The notes beneath the pieces are model-generated. The model was given only the letters and a program-made list of their open reading frames with translations. It searched no databases and was not told the DNA's origin. From contig JAVLUZ010000619.1 in assembly GCA_036768485.1 (NCBI GenBank), positions 1 through 64,000 on the forward strand: 64,000 nucleotides of DNA. The letters are read 5' to 3'. This stretch comes from Mermis nigrescens. Taxonomy: Eukaryota > Nematoda > Enoplea > Mermithida > Mermithidae. Both the position numbers and the translations under genes were made by a program. This document shows, in pieces, positions 54,546 through 64,000 of this stretch; the stretch's first letter is position 1, and each line of letters opens with the position of its first letter.

Positions 54546-56169
54546 GGATCCAGCCTGCTTTTATAATTTATATATACAAGCCGTAGATATAAATACTTAC
54601 GTCAAAATGGATAGGATTCTAGCCGGTAGTACGATCGCTGAGCACCTAGTAGTTAATGCAAAATGTAACATAAGATAAAACAAGGGTTTCACAAGACCTA
54701 AGCATGCTAAGCTACCATTCCGGAACAGGGAGGAATCGCTGAAATAAAAAGTGTGAATGTGTTCGTAAGCGATTTTACGTCATAAAAAGACAATTTCCGA
54801 CATATTTTACGTTTTAAGATAACTTTATCATTATTGTGGGTTAATGATATATTCTTATTAATCAAAAGTTCTAAACTCAAAGTAGACGTTTTAATAAAGG
54901 GAAGTGTCAATAATTTATTGAAACCTCGCCAAGCGCCGGATATCTTTGGCGCTTTCTGCCCTTTTCAACTCAATTTTGAGCTATAAAGGCAGACAGTAAA
55001 AGTACTACGAGTATACCCGATATTTTTCCGATTTTTGTCCTCGCGTAAAACATTTGCACATGTTAAGAGAGAGATACAAAGAATGTTTATACGGATGGAG
55101 AAATCTTAGCTGATTGCAAAAAGCCAGGGTCAAGTATGACAAAGTTTTTAATAGTTTTAATAATCATTTCATATGTATAGGCTATCTTCAGCCTCTCAAA
55201 ATCCATTTTAGATGTATGAAAAATGGATTGAAGACAATTTAAAGATGCATTTTATAGATTTAAACATCGACTTCTTTCTTGATCACGATTGGTGCATGCA
55301 TTTAAGCTCTATCAAAGCTAATTGATAAGCCCTTTTCGAACAGATGGCCCACAAGTCGTTGCATATTTTTTAAATAAAAATTTTAGGGTACTATATGGTA
55401 CATGAACGCGTTCTGTGTGGTGAACTGGGTTTCGAAATTCAGTAGTGGAGTTAAGCCAGTTTCTGGTTTGACAGTGATGAAAAATATAAGAACTTAAAAA
55501 TTAAGCGCGAAGCGCCGAATAATCTTTGACTTTACCGTTTTCGAGCAGAAATTGCGGCCTTTCTGCTGCGCCAAGCTCTCTTGGAGACCTTTCGTTACTC
55601 AAAATCACCTGACAGTACCACCTAATTTTTCTAAAATCTAAGGCAGGGGTAATATTTCCTTCTCCCCTTATGCCCCTGTGTGATAACATTGAAGTATGTA
55701 AGAATACAATTGTGTCAATTGATAAAATTCTGGTAATAACATTTTAACGAAAGCCATGTTCGCCGATTCTCTCGGTTTTCCTTCCCTAAAAATCGTAAAA
55801 AAATAAACTTACAGTAGTTTTTATTGATTTTTAAACTTCAATTTTATCCAAAAAACGGCTCACATTTTGCCTATTTACAATTTGCCGAGTTCTGTTATTT
55901 TACTGAAATCGAGTTGAGTAATCCAAAAATTTTCTAAAAAAACATAAATTAGCTTTATCTGTTTGATCGATAAATTTCGAAACCCGTCCATGTCTTTCTT
56001 GGACCAGAATTCTAATCTGGCCTGATTTTTCATACGAGATAGTTGAACTTTTCGTACAATGAAAAAATGAGATTCCGATCACTATGTATATTTATATTTA
56101 TGTTTAATATAAGCTTCGATTCTAATAGGGTCTCTGCAAGCGATTGTGTGAGTAGCCGACTTCAGGGCC
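54546..56169. other. No gene seen
   Basis: AT-rich sequence with a short GCGCGAAGCGCCG-type fragment near 55505 resembling hAT sub-repeats. The minus-strand ORFs have no recognisable domains. Confidence 0.4.
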
Positions 56170-56410
56170 ACACCTGGGCGAGGGGGAGTGGGAGGGGTTG
56201 GGTTTGTACACCCCAGAAACCAAAATACCCCCATTCCAGAATCCAATTTTTGGTTTTTTTTGTTTTTTTCCCGCAATTTTTTGATGCCAAGGATATCGCT
56301 TAATAAGAAACGTTAAAAAATGGTGCTTTTTCGCCATACCACTGTTTTTAAGGCCATTTTTTGACCGTCAAAAAACCTTGCACCCCCAGGAATTTTTATG
56401 CCATTCACCT
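56170..56410 (+). mobile_element. Short MITE-like repeat (family C)
   Basis: Starts CACCTGGGCGAGGGGG, contains GATGCCAAGGATATCGCT, and ends GCCATTCACCTATGC. Confidence 0.72.
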
Positions 56411-57871
56411 ATGCTTAGGGCGCTGTTCATCAAAGTACATAAATATATAATACAATTGTACAACGAGCATAGTATTATTGAATAAATTCAGTCCTTTGAA
56501 TCTCGATAATCGGACGTTTGATCGCACGTTTGCGGCTCATCCGAATTTATATAGAATTTGGATAAGGTCTAATTTGCTCCAAATTCAGATAGTGCAGTGT
56601 TGGCGAGATCCTAAGGTAGGAAGTACCATACATGTCCAGCGTAGAAATCCTTGGCGGGGGTGTCGTTAATCTTTATCTTTTATTAATACACTTTACACTT
56701 TAGCGACAGATTAATTACTAAATTAATCAGTCTTTATTAATGACTATAAATTAATAGTATAATTCAACCGCTAATATAACTTATTAACCAAACCATATTC
56801 TAATCTGAATGTCCTTTTCTCTTTCAACTCTTTTAAATGTGACAGGAAGATCTCGAACTAATAAACAGTAATGATACTATGTGATTATCGTTTCTTATTC
56901 CTAATTAATAAGTTTGCCGACCGATTTGATTATCGTTACTTATTTCAGATTGACCTGTTTTTTAATTTTTACTTCTTCAATTTTTTAATTTCAATTCGAT
57001 CTCTGCTGGAATAGAATGTCGACAAACGCAACTGTCTTTACACAGAAAAAAGAAAATCTTCATCAGCCAACCGAAAATCCGAATACTAAGAACAATAAAA
57101 AATTATGTGTCGTAACAGGTGATATAAATAAATGTAAATGTCAAGCTGCGCAAGCATCTTGACATCTAGCGAAAGGCTCAAAATGTCGCGTACAGATTGT
57201 AAATCAGGTCCTTCTTTATTGATTTTGCTTGTACGCATGGGTCGTATGATTAGTGTCTTGAAGGACTTGACTGAGAACAAAATTTGATCATTGACCTAGG
57301 TTGTTGGAGGCTAGATGTTGACTTTTGGTAAAAAAAAGTTGATACTGATGATAGATTTTTGAGCTTCGTTACATACACTCACGCATGACATTCAAAGACA
57401 AATTCTTCTCATTGAATTTTCTCAAACGTACGAGTACATATCAACATTCACATTCTGATCCGCATATGTTATTTGTCATAAACACCTTTTTTATCACAAC
57501 GGCTTTAACACGCATACAGTAAGCTAATTATTGTTAATTTGCGATGTTTCGCAACATTCCCTAAGCAAAAAACATACCGTGTACAGATAAATCAAAAAAT
57601 TTATTTCGTTGTGAAATTTCTTACTTGCAAATATCCATTCCTCATCCTCTTCAACATCCTCATGCGTCCTAGTGCTTATCCGATGTTTAACTTCGATGTT
57701 GCTTTGCTGCTTCTTTTACTGTTGTTTACACTGACGACGACAACATTCCTCATATTGCTGAATAGGATGACTCTTGTTCGTACTATGGAAATTCACGAAA
57801 TTCTTTTTTACGCTAAAATCCAACTTTTTGGGATTTAAATTCATGTGGAACGATTTCTCGTACTTATTGTG
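56411..57871. other. No gene seen
   Basis: AT-rich. The 99-codon ORF at 57539-57838 is hydrophobic (a Leu/Thr-rich stretch) but has no supporting context. Confidence 0.4.
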
Positions 57872-58650
57872 CCAATCATATTTAGCGCGTTAGCACGTAC
57901 CTTCCCTGAAAAAGTGACTCTACCTACAGCATCAACGGGACATCTATGTATTGTGCGATTTTTAACGATAGATAATTAAAAAACTCGATTCCGCTATTTT
58001 CCTATTTTTTTACACTTCTACCCAGTGTGTAAAGAGCGTCTAAAATTTTACTTTAACGTTATAATATACTTTTTTGAAATTCGGTCGGTCACACGACTTT
58101 TATAACTCAGTTTTGCATTCTGTTCAGTCTGGTTTTTATATTGCAGCCAATTGAGTAAGCTTGATATGATAATCTTCACTTTCTTCAAAAATACTCATAC
58201 CCAGAGTGGCAGTGTAAAGAGTATAAACATCTAGGGTTGAAAACACACATTTTGGTCGACTTTTCGACTTATTTATGTCTACCAAATTCTTTTTATAAGA
58301 GTCCCCTGAAAACCTATCCCAGGAAATGTACTACGGATTAAGGGCTACCTTTGGCTTATCTGCAAACTTTCTTACTCTCAAAGCGGAGTTAGATATAGGG
58401 GTTCAAACTCTACACTCCAGTGGAAAGTGTAAAAACCAAATTTTGTCTCAGATTTCTCTGTAAACGTTTCCGCTCATAAGTCGATACAAATTGAATAAAA
58501 CAGTAATAAAGTGTCGTCTAAGGGTTACACGTCGCAGATAACCGCGATTAAAAAAAACGCGATATCGAGTTATCCAGGGGGTGCAAAGTTCGAAATCAGG
58601 GATGTAAAATGAGTGAAAAAGCACGTTTTAAGCATTTAAAATTGCTTATT
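57872..58650 (+). repeat. Repeat family A, partial copy
   Basis: Starts AATCATATTTAGCGCGTTAGC and CACGTACC. It then shares the ACGGGACATCT / GTGCGATTTTTAACGATAGATAAT block and the GTGTAAAGAGCGT, GGTGCAAAGTTCGAAATCAGG and GCGATATCGAGTTAT words with 28962-29760. It ends abruptly near 58650 in unrelated sequence. Confidence 0.75.
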
Positions 58651-61600
58651 GGACCAGTATGATTCGTTCGAATATAATTTTTATTACTAGTAGAATTGCT
58701 AATTATATTATTTATTTTTTCTTAAAATTAAAATAGAATAACTTTAATAATTACTAAATTATTGCAATCGTTTAATCCTTAAATTTTGAATAACTAGTTA
58801 ATAGTTATAATTTTAATTATTACAATAATTAATAGTCATCATCAAATGTTGTTGGTAAGAAACCAGTTTTTCTTGCTGCATGCATCAGACTTATGCGCGT
58901 AAAATAGACTAAATGTTTTCATTTAAACTATCGATTGAAATTATTTAAGCAAAATGAAAACTGAAAAAAATAGTTTTGTCTAATATTTGGGTGATGCATT
59001 TCAGATCATTCTATTGAATTTCTTTTTACGTATAAAACCAAATTCTTTTATCGCTTTTCATACTCACAGGCGTCAATTTTCCGTCATTTCTCAACAAAGA
59101 TAACTTACCACATTTCATGTAGTTTTTAGAAAAGGCGCTTGATCCAAAGTAAGTCTAAAAAAAGCGACATTCCACGACCTTGCATTTTTACGAATAAAAA
59201 TCTGATTCGGTATTGTCGATGACTGCCGAATTTTAGTCTACCTACGTTTGCTTATCACTCAAATCTTTCTATAAAGTTTAATCATAAATATCAGAAGTTT
59301 TCAAATAGCTCGTTATATTAACTTGTTTAGTACATCATCAATTAAATTTTGACTCATTTATGTCAATCTGTATTTGCTCTAATTGATCGTATACTCGTAT
59401 TAAGCTCTAACTCCAAATTTTGGGTGCTTAAAATTTGCGCAATTTTACGATGATTCGTCTCAAAATCGAACCCATTGGTTATGTGTGGAGCTAAAAGGTG
59501 ATTAAAGGCACCATGTCATAGATTTCATTGCGTGGGTGGTACTTCCTTTGTTTTAACACAAAAATAATCTAATAAAACTATCCTTGAGCTACTGACCGTT
59601 ACATTCTGATACTCTGATGAAATTCGATTTAACGGAACAGTTTTGCTCCGTCAATGAATTGTGTCGGTCAAATGTGATAAGTTCCGACAATGTGTCTGGA
59701 ATTTTAAGACCAGCAAAATCAATTTATGTATTAGAAATTGAAGAAAACTAAGAAATTCGTGATTATAAGAAACGTAGTCACTAATTGAAATTATTTTAAT
59801 TTTATATGGTGTCCTTATTCGGTCGTTTCTTATACGAAAAGTGTTTTATCGTTGTGCTGAAGTAACCGGTCGTGCGATTTCAGAGGGAAATATGGGGGAC
59901 GAAAGCATTAAAAGGACCAGAGCACCAATTATCTTAAAAAAATAACTTTCTATCAAATAAAATTTTGTCTACTGACCAAAAGTCATGCACAAGAATGAGG
60001 TTAATGTAGCTTGACCCGTAAAAGGCCTGTATATCCTCGCAAAGTCCTAAAATTTCGAATTTTCGCTAATTTTCTCGTTTTTACAGTATTAATGATTTAT
60101 TTTAATTTGTTTACAGTATTAATTCTTTTTTTGTCAAAGATTAATGATTTTGCTTTAAAATGATGTTTATTGCTTCATTTTGACCTTAGGATTCCAGCAG
60201 ATCCCTTGTAACTTTCGCCAAACCAGAATATACCGCCGGCCATGCCTGTAGGGCATAATTATTCCGGGCGAAGTAACCATAACAATTTCTAAACATAGCC
60301 TGCTGGCTAAATCAACAGACGAAAATTTTTTTCATTGAAACGTTTTTATTATTAAATTTATTAAACAGTGTTGTTAGGCAGAGCTTGTTCATTTTGAAAA
60401 ATTTACAAACAAAAAAAAACAATTAAGAAAAAATTTGCAAATAAAATTTCAGCAAATTGAACAAAAAATGGCGTGTGTGGATACTGTAATCCTCCGACCG
60501 CAGTGAATTCGACGACCGGAAAATCTTCAAAATAAAATATTGCGCGAGGAATATGATCCGTTGAATATTTTAGTCAATAGTGCTTATTCAGCTGATTAAG
60601 CAGGGCTAATATTTTTTGCACACGATTCAGCGAGAAAAATAAAGAAATACAAAGAAATTGATGCCGATCACAAAAATTATATTGTGTATGATTGAATTTC
60701 TGTAATTTAGCGGTGCAGTGATTATTATTGGCCCAATAAGCGTTAAAAAAGATCGATACTATGATCTATATTTTATTTGCTTTTTTCTAGGAAATGCCGA
60801 CTTTGAAAAAAAAACAAAAAACCAGCTCCATTTGTTTACGATGACCGATTTTCGAAAATATTCTTAACCGACAAAATCAAGCGAATTGTCCGTCTCAATC
60901 GCGTTCAAAAACTTTATGTCTCAATCGCATTCTTTAATTGCGTCGCTTGTTGTATTTAGTTTTCGACAAGCTTTTTAATTTTCTATTTTATGTCCTTTCA
61001 TATCGTTTTTGTCTTCTTATTCATTACTAGTAGTCTCTCCTCTTTTGAGCATATTTTTCGTTTCCAGTCGTTTTTTATCATTTTTATTGTTTTTGTCTTA
61101 TATTGCTAATTTTTGTCTTTTTATATTCTTAGTCATTCTTTTTTTAAAATCATTCTTAGCTTTGCCGTTTTTTATAATAAAACAACAGTTTTTTAGATGA
61201 CGATAAGGAACTTTAGGGAAAGCCGACGACATAGCCCTGCTCTGGGTTGATAAAAATAATTTGGTACTGAAAAATTATTATATTTGTTCGGCTAACGCTG
61301 CTTGAATTATTCTCTATTTCTGTCCAGTTTTTATGTTGATTCCTTTTATTAATGCCCAAAAAATGTAAAAAAAGCAATAAAAAACTTAGAAGCGTCTATT
61401 GCATACAATTTCAACAAATATACATTAGTGTCTCTGCATAAAATTCGAGCAAATAAAGAGTAGCCTTGATCGACCGTTTTAGTGCCTATCTCAATCAGCT
61501 TCTCGCCCAATCCTCAATGGATTAATAGTTCAATATTTTGTTATGTCTTAAAATAGGAAGCACGTTGACTGTGAAATGAGCGCTTTTTGTGTTTTGAATG

Positions 61601-63377
61601 AATTTTTCATTCTTATTCTCTATTATTTTTCTGTTTTTAATTTTAAAAATTCTTCTATATAAATTAGCCTTTTCTAATCTACTCTTGATTATGTCTTATA
61701 GAAAATTTTAGATGCGCTCACATTACGCCGGGCTTGATACCGTCTATTCTATAAATGTCCTAAGTTTTGTCTGTTCGAAATTAGTCTAGAAAATACTACT
61801 GTTTTTTTATCTATAGAATTTTTCCTTTTTTTAAATTTTGTATCCGATCGGCTTCCCAACAGGAGTCCTGCAATCAATGTTAAGAAATAGCAAATTTTGC
61901 TCTCTGCGCATATTCGTTTGAAAATTTGCAGCTATAATATTTTTTACGGACAAAAGTGTACGGTAATGAGCATGCCTATGACGCAAACAAATTCTAAGCG
62001 TGCCTAAAAATTATCAAATGTAGAAAATGTCAAAGAAATTAGGAAAGCAGTGAATTTTGTCAATTTTTATCCAGGTCACTTTATTGACACAAAAAATCAC
62101 AAGTAAATGAAAAAATTGTATAAAATTTTATTATGGGGTCTCTTGCACTCTACGGAGGAATGCACACCTGACATGTACGTAGGATGTTGTGAGGGGCGTG
62201 TAGAGCCCTAGAATAGAATAATGGAAAAATATAGGTCAAAATATTCAAAATAAAAGAGAAAAACAGATGCAAGTTGAAAGTTTTATTCAAAATTGCTTTA
62301 AATTGACCAGAAACTGTGTAACATAGTTTAAACCGTATTTTGGCGCTGATACTAGTTTTTAAAGTAAAAAAATTTTTTTGACTGGCAAAAAAAGGCGTTA
62401 CCCGAGGAAAACGTAAAATGCTAAAAACAATGCGTATATTTTCTTGTTAAATAATGAATGAAATTCGAGGAGAAAAAGTAGCATATTATATCACGTTTTA
62501 AAAAGAGGCTAATCATGGATTTTTGATAGTAGCATATTATATTTTTTTGATTTTCTGTATGTAACTCTGCTTCAACAAAGGAAAGAGAAAAGTAGATCGC
62601 AAAAATTCGTTCATTATGCGAAAACTAGCATAGTTCTCGCCATTCATTCATTGTTAGAATCATAATAAGAAAACTTTCAATAAATTCTTGAAACTAAATG
62701 CGAAAAATGGGTGAAATGTGAAGAAAATTGAATAATTAGAAAAAAACAAGCAATCGAACATTTGTATATGTATAAAATTGCAGGTGCTGTTCCACGTATC
62801 TTACATACGAGTATAGTAAAGAAATGCTATGTTCTAAATCATTAATGGGTAAAATTTGTAAAAATTACCATGCCAGATCTAAAATAGTCGTTGTAAGAAT
62901 CATAAATCCAGGCTGAGAAGCTTTATATCCGGCGCCCGAATAAATTCTAATTAGACAAAAAATCTATAAATAAGTGAGAAAAAATTCGGAAAATCTGTCA
63001 AGTAAAAATCAGAAATCATTAGTTAATAAAATACGCACTTATTCCTTATATTAACAAGTAAGTTAGAGGGATGGCCGCCCCCCGCCCTCTGTATCCGCCT
63101 ATAAATTTAAAACTCTTATATTTAATTGTTTGAATGTTAAATCCTACCGAGCAATACCTGAAGACATTGTTGTGTTCTAAGCGTATTAATTATTACGCCC
63201 GCGAGTCAAAATCATCTGCAATTAGATTTCAAAATAGAACGTCGTCGGGACGTACAATAGTGGAGGGGCTGGGATTGAAAGAATTCTAAATAATCAAAAA
63301 TTACAAAAAATTAAGCAAAAATACTTCGAAGATAGCTTTTGACAGGGAAAGTTAAAACAAAGGACACTGACTATACC
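58651..63377. other. Unassigned AT-rich region
   Basis: Very AT-rich, with T-rich tracts (61000-61200) and no convincing ORF, RNA gene or repeat boundary. This may be ordinary intergenic or intronic DNA. Confidence 0.4.
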
Positions 63378-63620
63378 TTGGCTTGAGGGGTTTTGCACCC
63401 CTCAGAAACCAAAATGCCCCCCTGAAACGAAGATAATCCCCAGAATTCAATTTTTGACATTTTGTTCTGTTTTTTCGCAATTTTTTTGATGCCAATGGAT
63501 AGTGTTCGATGAGAAACGTAGAAAAAATGGTGTTTTTCCCCCATACTATCATTTTTGAAACCATTTTTTGACCTTTGAAAAAATCTTGCACCCTCAGAAC
63601 TATGGTGCCGCCCACCTATG
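63378..63620 (+). mobile_element. Short MITE-like repeat (family C)
   Basis: Starts ACCTTGGCTTGAGGGG, contains GATGCCAATGGATAGTGTTC, and ends GCCGCCCACCTATGC. Confidence 0.75.
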
Positions 63621-63851
63621 CTACTGATTTATATATCGAGTTCTAGTTTTATTCAAAAAGGTATATCGCCCAACAAAAAACAAATCGTGTTCGATTGACG
63701 TTCTTTCTGACAAACTACAACGAGCTGTGCATCCTTCATATGCGCGTAGAAGAATGATATCTGCACCTTCTTTAACTTTGCATTTTCATTATTTTGGCAT
63801 TAGAAAACAAATAATTAATCAATACAATTTCAACATTGTGGATATTCTACA

Positions 63852-64000
63852 TACACGTGGGCCTGGGAGACGGCGGTTGGGATGAAAGGGTATGTAATAC
63901 CTCTCCCCAGCAGCCCCAGAATTCGATTTGTGTAATTTTTTTTGTTTCGTACGCAATAACCATCATTTTAAGAACCATTTTTTAAGTTTTAAAGAATCTT
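63852..64000 (+). mobile_element. Family C-like repeat, cut by the window end
   Basis: CACGTGGGCCTGGGAG, then a CCCCAG-rich block, AATTCGATTTG and ATCATTTTAAGAACCATTTTTTAAG follow the family order with an internal deletion. Confidence 0.5.

Noticed and set aside
57539..57838. 99-codon hydrophobic ORF
   Set aside because: No promoter, no domain, and adjacent AT-rich repeat sequence; composition explains it.
61009..61200. 63-codon hydrophobic ORF that could look like a membrane protein
   Set aside because: It lies in a T-rich tract, so Phe/Leu/Ser richness follows from composition.

Overview
The window is AT-rich animal nuclear DNA that consists almost entirely of nested and broken transposable elements. 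I found no convincing host gene. Terminal structures, target-site duplications (TSDs) and protein motifs identify a Polinton/Maverick, hAT-type elements, a PIF/Harbinger element with a HARBI1-like fragment, an RNase H-bearing LINE, MITEs, a tRNA-derived element and several unclassified repeats. This mixture suggests an invertebrate, probably an arthropod, but the species cannot be read from the sequence.

Layout. About 45-2850: a large foldback repeat with a hAT-type element (365-1824) inserted in one arm. About 3390-5952: a related hAT copy holding a 1.0 kb MITE (4587-5600). 6562-7583 and 16854-17284: two members of a second hAT-like family. 7847-10083: a hAT-type element with an exact 8 bp TSD. 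10130-11625: a diverged tandem duplication with TG microsatellites. 11.6-19.9 kb: mostly unrecognised AT-rich sequence with one small MITE. 20595-34140: a 13,546 bp Polinton with TIRs and an exact TACAAT duplication. 35.5-41 kb: minisatellites, a relic Polinton-like TIR and short MITEs. 41110-46287: a full-length but dead LINE on the minus strand. 47018-53009: a Harbinger element hosting a 4.4 kb repeat. 53-64 kb: MITEs, a tRNA-like unit, another copy of the 4.4 kb repeat's end, and unassigned sequence.

The Polinton is the biological centre. Its genes are: two small unknown ORFs, the N-terminal part of protein-primed DNA polymerase B (minus strand), a chromodomain integrase, a TATA-binding-protein-like gene (minus strand), an A32/FtsK-type packaging ATPase, three small virion-type proteins, the double jelly-roll major capsid protein, an adenain-like protease, the minor capsid protein, and a cysteine-rich membrane protein. 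Nearly every gene start has TATAAATAC, or a close variant, 23-36 nt upstream. An element-encoded TBP relative together with uniform TATA boxes suggests a virus-like element that brought its own promoter-recognition factor. This is the most interesting candidate system here.

The copy is dead. The polymerase is truncated. The integrase, ATPase, one virion gene and the major capsid gene carry frameshifts. Other genes carry in-frame stops. The protease lacks its nucleophile, and the minor capsid gene is split by a 3.86 kb repeat. The Polinton itself sits inside another copy of that same repeat family, so the order of insertions can be read.
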